Assembly: GCF_009176305.1 (NCBI RefSeq)
Contig: NZ_BLAJ01000008.1
Coordinates: 1 to 64,000, forward strand
Reading direction: 5' to 3'
Origin: Martinezella dioscoreae
GTDB lineage: Bacteria > Pseudomonadota > Alphaproteobacteria > Rhizobiales > Rhizobiaceae
DNA: 64,000 bases
Shown here piece by piece: positions 26,490 through 36,100 of this stretch. The translations under genes were made by a program, and so were the position numbers. The notes under the pieces were generated by a model. That model ran no database searches and was not told the origin of the DNA. It saw only the letters and a list, made by a program, of their open reading frames with translations. Positions within the stretch are counted from its first letter, which is position 1. The number at the start of each line of letters is the position of its first letter.

Positions 26490-27248
26490 TCATACATCGA
26501 TCATCTCCAGGAAACTGGCCCTGGCGACCGCCTGATGGAGCGTCCTGGCGCCGAGCTTGCGCCTGGCCAGGCGCAGATAAAGTCGTACCGTGCCTTCGGA
26601 AATCCCCAGCGTGGCGGCAATGCGCTTGGGAAGCTCACCGAGCGCGACAAGCCGCAGGCACTCGCGCTCGCGGCGGGATAGTACGGCGTGCTCGCGAAAG
26701 GCGCGAAGGCCGGAGACAGGTAAAGCCTTGTCATGCAGATAATGGGACAGGATTTGCAATTCGTGGATGCTCGAATCGCGAAGTCTCCGCCAGTCCGACC
26801 GGCTCGCATTTGACGTTACCGAAAAGAGGGAACGCTCTCCGCGTGACCCTCTCACGGGCACGGAGAGGCCATGTCTGCCGACGCCAAACGCTCTCGCGTC
26901 CCTCAAGAACGCCTTACTTTTTTCTGACGGCACGCGCAGGGCATGCCAGTCGACCGGAAGAAGGCCGGTACGGCTGATCGCGATGACAGGATCGATCTCG
27001 AAATGGTTTTCTCGCAAATAGGTGTCCGTCCATTCGGGCGGATAGGTCGTGCGAAAGTACGGATAGCAAAGGGGAGAAATTCCGGCACGGACGACAAGGA
27101 ATGTCGCATGCGCGAAGCCATAGGCCTGGCGAATTTCCGCGAGGACCAAGTCCAACTCGTCACCGTGCCGCACACGCTTCAGTGTTTTCAGTGTCGACGA
27201 CAACCGGCCTCGACCGAAAGATGTTTCCTCCGCGCCCGACCCCGTCAT
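26490..27248 (-). CDS. LuxR-type regulator with AHL-binding domain
   Basis: A 252-residue activator of the TraR/LuxR type. Autoinducer pocket residues are in place: Trp73, Tyr77 (PEWTDTYLRE), Asp86-Pro87 (EIDPVIA) and Trp101. The C-terminal helix-turn-helix reads LSRRERECLRLVALGELPKRIAATLGISEGTVRLYLRLARRKL. The start is uncertain: ATG 27248 has a weak ribosome site, but longer forms add unrelated Arg-rich sequence. It is transcribed toward the methyltransferase and unknown EF-hand gene and may be their local regulator. Confidence 0.85.
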   Translation of the reverse strand: MTGSGAEETSFGRGRLSSTLKTLKRVRHGDELDLVLAEIRQAYGFAHATFLVVRAGISPLCYPYFRTTYPPEWTDTYLRENHFEIDPVIAISRTGLLPVDWHALRVPSEKSKAFLRDARAFGVGRHGLSVPVRGSRGERSLFSVTSNASRSDWRRLRDSSIHELQILSHYLHDKALPVSGLRAFREHAVLSRRERECLRLVALGELPKRIAATLGISEGTVRLYLRLARRKLGARTLHQAVARASFLEMIDV

Positions 27249-27807
27249 CGGTCCATGGCTCGGGCGGCGCGGCGTTTGACGAAGCCCCTTCTCAGCTCGT
27301 CGTTTTCCAATGGCTTGTCGCTTACCAATGATCTTCCTTGTCACGATCGAAATGTTCTCGAATCCGGTGATCGAACGTGCCGAGGGCCCTGAATGAGCCT
27401 CATCCAAGTCCGACGGAATGCCTGATCGCCAAGATCGCCGCCCAAGGGAGCGTGGGCAATATGAGGATTCACCAAGTCCCCTCCGAGGACGACGGACAGC
27501 TGCCGCAGGTGGCGCAAGCGTCGGGCTTCGTGTTGCTTGGGACCATGCAAGGAGCCGAGCCACGAGCGAACCGCTTGCCGTGTTCTACCGTCGGGGCCGA
27601 GGTTCGGTTCAGGACACCGCCGAACTTGAAACGAAAAAATCAGTACCCGTTAAGCGCGAATGCTGTTATCATAAAACGTTCACAAACACCGGGTGATGCG
27701 AGCACGGCGGGAGGCCGTGGTCGCCGCGATGATCTGGCGTTGCGGTACCCGGCGCCGTGCGAACAGACAAAAGGGAGGACTGACGCAATCGGACTGGAGA
27801 CAACTTC
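27249..27807. other. divergent intergenic between two LuxR-type genes
   Basis: 559 bp with no convincing gene. Around 27620-27680 it turns AT-richer (TTGAAA, then GTTATCATAAAACG) and probably holds the traR promoter. I looked for the TTGTAG-N4-CTACAA box found upstream of luxI and did not find it here, so autoregulation by that box is not supported. Confidence 0.45.
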
Positions 27808-28512
27808 ATGGATAGTGATCTTCGCTCTCTCATCGACATGACTGAGATCGCCCACGACGAACGCATGATCAAGAGCGCCCTGAAGACATTTGCCCATTCA
27901 TGTGGCTTCGAGCGCTTCGCATTTCTGCGGAAAGAGGGCCTGCAAATCCGAACATGCAATTCGTATTCGGAGGAATGGCAGGGCGTTTATTTCAAAAGCC
28001 GGTATGCGTTAATCGATCCCGTCATCATCGAAGCCAAACGTCGCATGGACATGTTTAGCTGGAGGGCAGATGATTGGCCGGCGCGTGGATCCTCTGAACT
28101 CAGGCGCTTTCGAGACCAGGCAATCAAACACGGCATTCGCAGCGGCGTGACGATACCCGTTGAAGGAAGCTTCGGCTCCACGATGATGCTGACCTTCGCG
28201 TCCTCGGCACAATCGGCCGACATTTCGAAACTCCGGGATCCGCGAAAGGCGGTTCATGCGGTGCTCGCGGTCCACTACGGCCTGAAAATCATCGCCGCCT
28301 CTACCATTCTTGCACCAAAACGATTGCTTTCTCCCCGGGAAGCCATGTGCATGATGTGGGCCGCGAAAGGCAAAACCGCTCCAGAAACCGCCAGGCTGAC
28401 GGGGATCAAGGCGAGAACGGTCCAGCATTATCTTGATAAAGCCCGTCGCAAGCTCGGGGCCGCGACTGTTCCACAACTCGTCGCGATCGCGAAGGATCAC
28501 GGATTGGTGTAA
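27808..28512 (+). CDS. traR: TraR-like quorum-sensing activator of conjugation
   Basis: A 234-residue LuxR-family activator, exactly the length of Agrobacterium TraR. Ligand-pocket residues fall at the same numbers as in TraR: Trp57, Tyr61, Asp70 and Trp85. The C-terminal helix-turn-helix reads LSPREAMCMMWAAKGKTAPETARLTGIKARTVQHYLDKARRKL. It faces traM at its 3-prime end, 3 bp away, as on Ti plasmids. It should dimerise with AHL from the LuxI enzyme and bind the box at 691-706. Confidence 0.93.
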   Translation: MDSDLRSLIDMTEIAHDERMIKSALKTFAHSCGFERFAFLRKEGLQIRTCNSYSEEWQGVYFKSRYALIDPVIIEAKRRMDMFSWRADDWPARGSSELRRFRDQAIKHGIRSGVTIPVEGSFGSTMMLTFASSAQSADISKLRDPRKAVHAVLAVHYGLKIIAASTILAPKRLLSPREAMCMMWAAKGKTAPETARLTGIKARTVQHYLDKARRKLGAATVPQLVAIAKDHGLV

Positions 28513-28515
28513 CCG

Positions 28516-28836
28516 TCACGTCTCCTCGTCGAGCGGAACCTCGGGAACATAACCCAGAACGTCGATGATTTCCGAAAGCTCTCGCTGCTGTGCCTCGGCT
28601 TTCTTCTGGCGCGCGAGATATTCGTCTTGCAGACTGGCAAGAACATCGGCGGAGACCGACGGGTCCGCCGACGCACGGGTCCATTCTTCGTAAACAGCCT
28701 CGTCCGCGACAAGAAGGCGACGGTGTTCAAGGATCGCGGAAACGGCCAATGCTTCCAGCTCCGATTCTTGCATCGACCGGTAGCGAGAGTCACGGGCGGC
28801 CTGTTCGCCTGCCTCGGATGAGCCAGCCTCAATCAT
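28516..28836 (-). CDS. traM: TraM-like antiactivator of TraR
   Basis: A 106-residue helical protein matching the TraM pattern: LEALAVSAILEHRRLLVADEAVYEEW in the first half and ELSEIIDVLGYVPEVP at the C-terminus. TraM of Ti plasmids (about 102 residues) binds TraR and blocks DNA binding. AGGAGG eight bases before ATG 28836 settles the start; two earlier starts give atypical extensions. Convergent with traR. Confidence 0.85.
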   Translation of the reverse strand: MIEAGSSEAGEQAARDSRYRSMQESELEALAVSAILEHRRLLVADEAVYEEWTRASADPSVSADVLASLQDEYLARQKKAEAQQRELSEIIDVLGYVPEVPLDEET

Positions 28837-29000
28837 CCTTGTTTCCTCCTGCTTCATTTTCGCGGTCGCCAGGAACCGAGGCTTAGTGGCATCATGCATG
28901 CTTGCGATCGATTACCAATTTTCTGACAGTCGAGGGAAATTGATTTTTCTGTCGTTCACCGCCGAACATAAGCACCATTTGGCGCCGCGCAGGGCCTTGA

Positions 29001-29034
29001 TTCCACATGTGGAACCGCGTTGTAGAGTATACTC
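29001..29034. promoter_or_regulatory. palindromes upstream of XRE gene
   Basis: TTCCACATGTGGAA at 29001-29014 is a perfect 14-bp palindrome, and GAGTATACTC at 29025-29034 a perfect 10-bp palindrome; both lie 40-70 bp before the XRE start at 29073. A GTGG..CCAC pair follows at about 29036-29052. These are good operator candidates for autoregulation by the XRE protein. Confidence 0.5.
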
Positions 29035-29072
29035 CGTGGTGAAATACTCCACAAGCGGTTGCTCTCTCGATC

Positions 29073-29294
29073 ATGGAGATTCGAGAGGTGTTCGCACGAA
29101 ATCTGAAAGCTGCGCGTCTGGCCAAGGGCCTGTCGCAAGAAGAACTCGCGCATCGAGCAGGAATCGACCGAACCTATATCAGCTCCCTGGAACGCGGCGT
29201 ATACAAGGCCAGTATCGTCGTGGTGGATCGCTTGGCGAGGGTCTTGGAAACAGAGGCGTCCGATCTGCTGAAACGGTTGCCGGAGGAGAAGTGA
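29073..29294 (+). CDS. small XRE-family regulator
   Basis: A 73-residue helix-turn-helix protein: FARNLKAARLAKGLSQEELAHRAGIDRTYISSLERGVYKASIVVVDRLARVLETEASDLL is the whole Cro/C1 domain, with little beyond it. Size and composition resemble R-M controller proteins and phage-type repressors. Palindromes just upstream suggest autoregulation. The next gene is convergent, so it probably stands alone. Confidence 0.9.
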   Translation: MEIREVFARNLKAARLAKGLSQEELAHRAGIDRTYISSLERGVYKASIVVVDRLARVLETEASDLLKRLPEEK

Positions 29295-29405
29295 AGCCGC
29301 GATCTTGACTGACGAAAATCTCGCGGGACTTTACGATAGACATCTGCTGAGAAGGAAGGAATGCCCGCGGCAGCGTCTCGGCGAGAGACGCCGCTTGCTC
29401 GCGGC

Positions 29406-30599
29406 TCACATTGTCCATAGGAGAGATAGCGGTGCTGCCTGGAGCTTTTCTCCAAATGGCGTCACTCGGTCGTGGTCGTGTAGGACGAGCCCTCTCACGA
29501 AACGATCACCAACCGCCTCTTGTAACTGGCGCAACCCGCGAAAATCGTCAGATTTCACCGTTGCTGACGCCTTAACTTCTATCCCAACAACCCGGCCGCG
29601 CCGATCCTCAATGATGATATCGACTTCATCTTGGTCTCTCGTCCGGTAGTGGGAGAAGGAAAAACGCCGGCCTGACCATGACGCCAGCTTCAGCAGTTCT
29701 GAAACCACGAAGCTTTCAAGCAGAGCGCCAAATCGACCTTTGTTGTCACGTAACGCAACCGCGTCGTCTTCTCGCAAAGTCGCAAGCAAGCCTGTGTCCA
29801 GAAAGTGAAGCTTTGGTGTCTTGACGAGCCGGCTCAAGCGGTTGTTGGACCATGGGACAAGTGTCGTGATTAGAAAGAGACACTCGAGGATCGCGACGTA
29901 TTTCTGTGCGGTGATGCTCGACAATCCAAGCGCCGCACCGAAACTGCTGTGATTGACCAATTGTCCAGCATGCTCCGCTAGAACTTCGAGCAACCGCGGC
30001 AACCGGTCCAACTGATCGATGTTGGCGATCTCACGTACGTCGCGGTCGAGGATCAGTTTCACATAATCTTCCAGCCAAGCCGTTCGCCGGTCGGCCGTCG
30101 GCCGACGCAAAACTTCTGGGTAACCGCCCTGCAGCACTGTCGCCATCAGGTCGTCACCAACCACCGTGTCCTCGCCGGCGGAAGGCTCCTCGCCGGCGAA
30201 CAGCCGATCCAGCAGACGACCCGGGGTGGACCGGATCTCAGATTGGGCAAATGGAAACAGTGGGACAACGGCCATACGGCCGGCGAACGAGTCTGCAATC
30301 GCCGGAACGGTGGCAAGGTTGGCCGAGCCTGTAAGCAAGAACCGTCCGGGTTCGTCATCGCGGTCAACACTTTCTTTGATAGCCAGTATCAGTTCGGGCG
30401 CGCGTTGCACCTCGTCGACGACAGCCCGTTTGATGCCTCGGATAAAGCCGATCGGATCGGTCTTTGCTGCATTCAGCGTACCAACGTCGTCGAGGGTGAT
30501 AAATGGACGATCTGAGCCAGAGACTTGTCGTGCGAGAGTCGTCTTTCCGGCTTGCTGCGGGCCGGCAATTAGCACAACACGCGTGTCAGTCAGCGCCAT
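29406..30599 (-). CDS. AAA ATPase with DUF4143 domain
   Basis: A 397-residue protein: Walker A GPQQAGKTTL begins at about residue 13, Walker B is AVVDEVQRAP, sensor region FLLTGSANL; the C-terminal DUF4143 part contains LHFLDTGLLATL and FSHYRTRDQDEVDIIIEDRRGRVVGIEVKAS, a PD-(D/E)xK nuclease-like core (Asp, Glu-x-Lys). Relatives usually begin about ten residues earlier. Here the upstream frame still reads SRPIVEM after a TAA stop with no start codon or ribosome site, so the gene may be 5-prime truncated or use a weak start. Its role is not known; these ATPases are frequent on mobile elements. Confidence 0.8.
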   Translation of the reverse strand: MALTDTRVVLIAGPQQAGKTTLARQVSGSDRPFITLDDVGTLNAAKTDPIGFIRGIKRAVVDEVQRAPELILAIKESVDRDDEPGRFLLTGSANLATVPAIADSFAGRMAVVPLFPFAQSEIRSTPGRLLDRLFAGEEPSAGEDTVVGDDLMATVLQGGYPEVLRRPTADRRTAWLEDYVKLILDRDVREIANIDQLDRLPRLLEVLAEHAGQLVNHSSFGAALGLSSITAQKYVAILECLFLITTLVPWSNNRLSRLVKTPKLHFLDTGLLATLREDDAVALRDNKGRFGALLESFVVSELLKLASWSGRRFSFSHYRTRDQDEVDIIIEDRRGRVVGIEVKASATVKSDDFRGLRQLQEAVGDRFVRGLVLHDHDRVTPFGEKLQAAPLSLLWTM

Positions 30600-30822
30600 T
30601 TCGACGATCGGTCGGCTAATTTAAAGCGTATGTCTGACTGATTTTAATTTAATTTAAAGTACGGCTGATTCATAGCCTCGGCCAATCTCCGTAGATGGCG
30701 CCTCTCAAATTATAGGGGTTCGTCGCGCAGGGACATCAAGGGACGACACCAAGTTAATGCGTTTGGATCACACAAATTTTCTGCATCTGGCCCGACTTGA
30801 ATAATCGTCCCCCCGCCGAGCG

Positions 30823-31425
30823 CTAACGCTGCCCATCGATCCGCGAAAGGTCGATCCGAATACCAGCGTCCTGCAGGTTCGATTGAGAAGCTACCGGCTC
30901 GACAGGTTGATCGGCCGTCGTCGCTTCTCGCTGGCTGGCACGAGTGGGCTGCTCTGCTGCCACGCCGCCCGGATCCTCGGCCTGAAAGACGCTCTCTCCC
31001 TCAAATTCGCCCGTCTTCCAGGCATAGACCGCGTCCTCGAATATCTGCGGGAAAACCTCGTCGCTCTTAGGATTGCCGTACCACTTGGCAACGATCCTCA
31101 GAACCTTGGCAAACATCGCAGTTCCCTTGCGAAGGTTTTCGCAAGGCTCCACGAGGTCCGGTTGCAAGTCGGCTGCATCCTTGATGCCGACGCCGGCGGG
31201 AAATTGCGTCAAGCCGACGCGAACCACCGCCTGGCCGACATATTGCCTCACGATCGCCATCGCCTCGTCGGCCGACTTCGCCTTCGGAACGAGGATCAAC
31301 CGGCGCCCGGATTTGATCGTCACGGCGAGGGGATCCGTCGAGCCGGCGGCCGCCACGAACTGCTCGACGACAGCGGGCCTGAGTGAGGGATCGGCGCATT
31401 CCTTGATAAACGCAGCATCCAACAT
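30823..31425 (-). CDS. traH: TraH-family conjugal transfer protein
   Basis: A 200-residue soluble protein that follows traB by 16 bp in the traAFB operon, as in Ti-type plasmids. It starts at ATG 31425 after GAGGAG. The conserved-looking part is MLDAAFIKECADPSLRPAVVEQFVAAAG and VAKWYGNPKSDEVFPQIFEDAVYAW; the last 50 residues are low complexity. Precise function in transfer is unknown in the family. Confidence 0.8.
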   Translation of the reverse strand: MLDAAFIKECADPSLRPAVVEQFVAAAGSTDPLAVTIKSGRRLILVPKAKSADEAMAIVRQYVGQAVVRVGLTQFPAGVGIKDAADLQPDLVEPCENLRKGTAMFAKVLRIVAKWYGNPKSDEVFPQIFEDAVYAWKTGEFEGESVFQAEDPGGVAAEQPTRASQREATTADQPVEPVASQSNLQDAGIRIDLSRIDGQR

Positions 31426-31441
31426 GACGTCTCCTCGGGCC

Positions 31442-32605
31442 TCAGGTGTTGAAGGAAAAAACAAGCGGCTTGGCGAAGAGCCTTGCCCAGGCGATCGTGC
31501 TTGCCCGTTGGATTGCGACGATCGACGTGCCTTTGGTCCACCATCCGTTTCCGACGGCGATGATCAGGTCGGGGTCATCCAGCATCGATTGCAGCACCGG
31601 CCAGACGACCAGTTGCTCGTAGCAGATCAGGGGAGCGCCTCGCGCATTCCCAAGATCGACAATGGGATTTGCGAAGAAGTGGGCTCTAGCTCCGCCGCTC
31701 TTACCGAACCATGACTGCCAAGGCTGCCACATCGAGCCCGGCACCGGCATCCGTTCGCGATAGAGGAGCCTGCCGCCAGTTGCGGAGACGGCAATGAGGA
31801 CGTTGTCGTAGCCAGCCGCGTCCACGGTGGCCGCGCCAGCGACGACGGTAATGTCCGTATCCTGAAGAGCATTGACCCAGAGCCGTTCGACCGTCGGCGT
31901 CCAGAAACCCAAGGCGCTCTCTGGGAGCACGATCGTTGGGCGGTCATCAGCTCCACGACCCTTCACCGTCGCAATCAGATCACGGTGGCGTTGAATGCTA
32001 ATGTCACGGCCGAGCGAAGGTCCCATTTCGAGATCGACGCCTTGCCAACCATCGGGTAGATGCGGCTCGGTCCAGGTAGCGGCGGACCACAACCAGAAGC
32101 CTGCGAAGGCGATTATGACAGCCGGCCACATGCGGGTTACGAGGCCCATGAGACCGGCTGTGATTGCAAGCAAACCCGCCCATCCCCAACCGGGAAACAG
32201 AACCCCGGCGGATGTCATAGGATTTGCCCAGCCGGCAATGCCGCAAGGTGGGATCGCCAATAGGGCAGTCGCCACCAGATAGCGCAACGGGCGAGGACCA
32301 GAGCGCTTCGTCCAGAGCACCGCATGCACGCCAACAAAACTCCCCGACGCACACAGCCATAGCAACAGGCCGGGCCAGATGTCCGATGAATAGAAGGCGG
32401 CGACACCCTGTGGCAGACCACGTGATGCTGCCAGGAAATACCCGGCTGAAACAAGCGCCGCCACCGATCGTGTTTGCGCCCGCGCCCAAAGAATCGGGAA
32501 CGCCAGTGCGGTCGGGAGCAGCAAGACATGACCACTCCATCCGATTGTCCCCGCGACGATCGCTCCAATGATCAGCAGCGTTGGTTCGAAATGATCACGG
32601 CGCAT
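31442..32605 (-). CDS. traB: conjugal transfer protein TraB (nitrilase-fold, membrane)
   Basis: A 387-residue protein with a membrane N-terminal half (about six hydrophobic segments, from LLIIGAIVAGTIGWSGHVLLL onward) and a C-terminal carbon-nitrogen hydrolase domain related to apolipoprotein N-acyltransferase. VLPESALG carries the catalytic Glu, and LICYEQL the catalytic Cys. It overlaps traF by 11 bp. In Ti plasmids TraB raises transfer efficiency. Confidence 0.9.
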   Translation of the reverse strand: MRRDHFEPTLLIIGAIVAGTIGWSGHVLLLPTALAFPILWARAQTRSVAALVSAGYFLAASRGLPQGVAAFYSSDIWPGLLLWLCASGSFVGVHAVLWTKRSGPRPLRYLVATALLAIPPCGIAGWANPMTSAGVLFPGWGWAGLLAITAGLMGLVTRMWPAVIIAFAGFWLWSAATWTEPHLPDGWQGVDLEMGPSLGRDISIQRHRDLIATVKGRGADDRPTIVLPESALGFWTPTVERLWVNALQDTDITVVAGAATVDAAGYDNVLIAVSATGGRLLYRERMPVPGSMWQPWQSWFGKSGGARAHFFANPIVDLGNARGAPLICYEQLVVWPVLQSMLDDPDLIIAVGNGWWTKGTSIVAIQRASTIAWARLFAKPLVFSFNT

Positions 32606-33161
32606 AGGTCAGAACCTGTTGCGCGAGACCCAGGATGCCGGCAGCGGGAACGGGACCGAAATAGCGCGAATCAAATGATCCAGCGAAAGCCGAATGAAGG
32701 AAGACGCAGCTCGCTGGCACGATGCCTCCGACGAAAGGCATCAGCGGCCGTCCCTCGCCATCTCGCGGGACAATGGTGGAGAAGGGAACCGGACGGCCAT
32801 CCACAGTCACACTGGCGCCGATATCGACCCGTTGTCCCGCAACGGCCATAACCATCTTGATGAGCGGTGCCACGCCGCCTGGGCACAAGCCGGAGCGCAG
32901 ATAGCCGCGACTGCGCGCCTCCTGCATGGCTGGCGTTCGAGGCGGGCAGATGAACACGAGATCGCCGACGGCGGCCGCACGATCGAGCTTGACGATACGC
33001 CAGAGACCGAGTGGTTCGCTCGGCGTGAGATTGATCCGATAGTTGCCAGACCAGGCGACCAAGGTCGTTCCCAGCAAGGCCATTGGGATCATGGCCAAGC
33101 CAAGTTGGATGAGTTTGTTGTGTCGCCTTGCTGGCGCCATCTTCAAGACGGGCATGATCAT
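32595..33161 (-). CDS. traF: TraF signal-peptidase-like pilin processing protease
   Basis: A 188-residue S26-family serine protease with an N-terminal membrane anchor (LGLAMIPMALLGTTLVAW). TPSEPLGLWRI holds the nucleophilic Ser, and PLIKMVMAVAGQRV the general-base Lys; the SYFGPV-like end (RYFGPVPAAGILGLAQ) is typical. In RP4 TraF cyclises and trims the TrbC pilin. The ATG overlaps the traA stop as ATGA. Confidence 0.92.
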   Translation of the reverse strand: MIMPVLKMAPARRHNKLIQLGLAMIPMALLGTTLVAWSGNYRINLTPSEPLGLWRIVKLDRAAAVGDLVFICPPRTPAMQEARSRGYLRSGLCPGGVAPLIKMVMAVAGQRVDIGASVTVDGRPVPFSTIVPRDGEGRPLMPFVGGIVPASCVFLHSAFAGSFDSRYFGPVPAAGILGLAQQVLTYAP

Positions 33162-36100
33162 GTCAGCGACATCCCCTGGGTCTTGCTCTGGCGAAGCGTC
33201 TCGGCCTGTTTGAGTGCTTCGACCGTCCGCTCATGGGCGCTGAGTTGCTGCGCCGCGCGCATCAGGCTCCAGGCAGATTGGACTTCCTCCTTCTGAGCAG
33301 AGTTCATGCCCCCAGTGACCGTCTTGAAGGTTTCCCCGTTCGTATCCTTGGCGGCCAAGGGCAGGAAGGTCCGTTCGCCGAAGCGCTCCGTGACCGCCTT
33401 GGCAAATCCCTCCAGTTCCGCCTTCACCATTTTGTCGGCAAGCGCGAACTCGAGCGCCGACGGAAGATCGTTTCGATCAATGGCGTCGCGCACCCGTTCA
33501 AGCGTCTGGCGCGCACTTGGCGACAGCGCCGGAATGTCGATCGAGACCTTGCGACGAGCCGCCATTTCATCCGCCTGATAGCGCTGTTCTGCGTGGCTGC
33601 GCTGACGCATGTAATCGCTGAGACTCTGCGCCAGGGCTGGCACATTGCGCTCAGCCCGCTCACGGTCCTGCTTGTCGGCGCGGCTGGCGAGCAAGCCCGA
33701 TTTCCCGTTGAGGGGGCCAAAACTATCCGGTTGGTTGGCGATCTTCGCAAGCGTCGTTTTTGCGATCGCTTCATCCTTCAGCAAGGCGTCCACATTGACT
33801 GATCTGAATGCGGCTTCCGGCTGCGCGTAGACCAGATGGAAGCGGGTCGACACGTCATCCCATTGCTTCTTCAAGCCGGGATCGGCTTCGACCTTTTCGG
33901 CAATCGCCTGCTCGACGGTTTTCGTGGATGTCGCGATGCCGGCAACCATAGGGCTGGCCTCCTTGCTGCTTTGGGAGTGGGTCGGTTTGGTGCTGGCACC
34001 AACGCCGAGTTTGGCGCCGACGGTGAGGAGCCGGTGGGCAAGATCGGCCAGTTTCTGTTTCTGGCGGATCGTCCATTCGAGCCGGTCGCGAACAACCGTT
34101 CTGGCGACGTTGACGATATGCAGGCCGCGTCCTTCGGCAAAACGCAGTGCTTGGCGATAGAGGCTGCCCTTCTCGTAATCGAGCGTGGCTTCCTTGGCTT
34201 GTCTGCGTGATAGGATCTCGACGAGGCCGCCGGCGAATGCGAAGGACCGGGTGCCGTAATAAATGCGGAGATCCTCGCGATGACGCGTCATCGCTACATA
34301 GGTCAGATGCCGATCGAGGGAGAGTGACGCGAGCACCTTCACTCGGTCGACGGTGGCGCCCTGGCTCTTATGAATCGTCGTGGCATAGCCATGGTCGAGA
34401 TTGCTGTAGAAGCGCTGTTCGACGGTAATCCGCCGGCGATGCTCACCTTCGCCGATCTCGGCGACAATGCGGTTTTGAGCGGCTTCGACAACCTTGCCGA
34501 GCATGCCGTTCTTGACACCGAGCGATCCTTCATTCTTCAGGAAGACGATCTGGTCGCCGCTCGCGAAGTTGCGGTGCCCATCCTCCGTCCGGAATGCAAA
34601 ACCTTCGCCAAGGATGCCACGCTCGACGAGCTCGCCCCGTGCCATGCCGTTCAGTTTTCGCACATCACGCCGAAGGTGGGCGAGGATCAATGTCGTCTTC
34701 GTCGGGTCAAAGTCCCGACTCCAATCGGCGATAAGCCTATCGGCTGCCTCGTCCTTCAGCGTCAAACCGATCATTCGATCATGAGCGGTATAGGCAGCGA
34801 TAGCCTTGCGGATATTGCCGCGAGCGAGATTGAGCGACGCATCGCGCATCCATTGCTCGCGCTGGCGGTAGATGGTCTCGAGCTCCGCATAACCGATACG
34901 GTCGGCGATCGCGCGAAACGCGGCTCCCGCTTCGATTGGCTGAAGCTGTTCGGGATCGCCGACCAGGACAAGCTTGGCGCCGGCCTTCGTCACCGTCTCG
35001 ACCAGCTGCGCCATCTGCCGCGACGACACCATGCCGGCCTCGTCGAGAACGAAAACCGTCCTTGCGTCGAGTTGGTTTCGGCCTTGGCTCCAGCGAAGCT
35101 CCCAGGACGAAAGCGTGCGCGAGGCAATCCCAGCTTCCTTCTCCAGCCCTTCGGCGGCCTTGCCGGCAAGCGCGCCACCGACGACACGATAGCCGGCGGC
35201 TTCCCACGCCTCGCGCGCCGCCTTCATCATCGTCGTCTTGCCGGCGCCAGCACGGCCGATGACAGCTGTGATCCTCTCGGATCCAGCGACATGCTCGATC
35301 GCGGTCCTCTGCTCCTGCGACAGTCGGGAATGGTGCTTGAACGTCGCCGCCAACACGGCTTCCCGAACACCATGCGAGGATCGTGCCGACAGCCACATGG
35401 CACGGCTGGCCATCTCGGCTTCCAGCCGGATCAGTTCGCGCGTCGTGTATTTGGCCGGCACCCGGGCGCCGCTCGCAAACGCGATCCGCTCGCCTTCGAG
35501 ACAGAGCGCTTCGGGGCTCTGCAGGACACGAACCATCAGATTCTGGAACAGAACGGCATCATCGATATAGCGATGCAGGATCTTCGCGACATCCTGGCTA
35601 TCGAAGACGCTCCTTTCCCGGGTTATCAGCTCGAGGACGATCTCCGGCCGGCGCTGGATGCGTCTTGCGTTCTCACTTCGCCGCACCTCCTGCAGCTCGA
35701 TCCGTTCGAGCTTTGGCGACAATGGCGATGATTGTGCTTTCGCCCGCTCCGCCTTCCGGTCAATGGCCGTCGCGCCGACGCCGACATGGATGGTCGGCTC
35801 CACTTCGACACTCTGTTTTTCGAAGGAACGGCCATCGACGCGAATGTCGAGGCCGGCCATCGCCAGATGCCGGTTCTGGCAGGCGAACCATCCGTCGCGA
35901 AAGGAATTGAAGTCATCGAGGCTTCCGGCCCAGAGTTCGTAGACGATCTTGCCAGAGTCGTTGCGGATCGGATTGCCGTCTGGCCCGGGAACCGCGACCT
36001 TCTTGGCACCGAACCCGTCTTCGGTCAGCGGCCTCAACGTCGTCATCAGATGTACGTGCGGGTTGCCCGGCGCATCATGATAGACCCAATCCGCCACCAT

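Noticed and set aside
29020..29036. Third lux box at TTGTAGAGTATACTCC
   Set aside because: Only the left half matches TTGTAG; the right half lacks CTACAA and the sequence is better explained by the GAGTATACTC palindrome.
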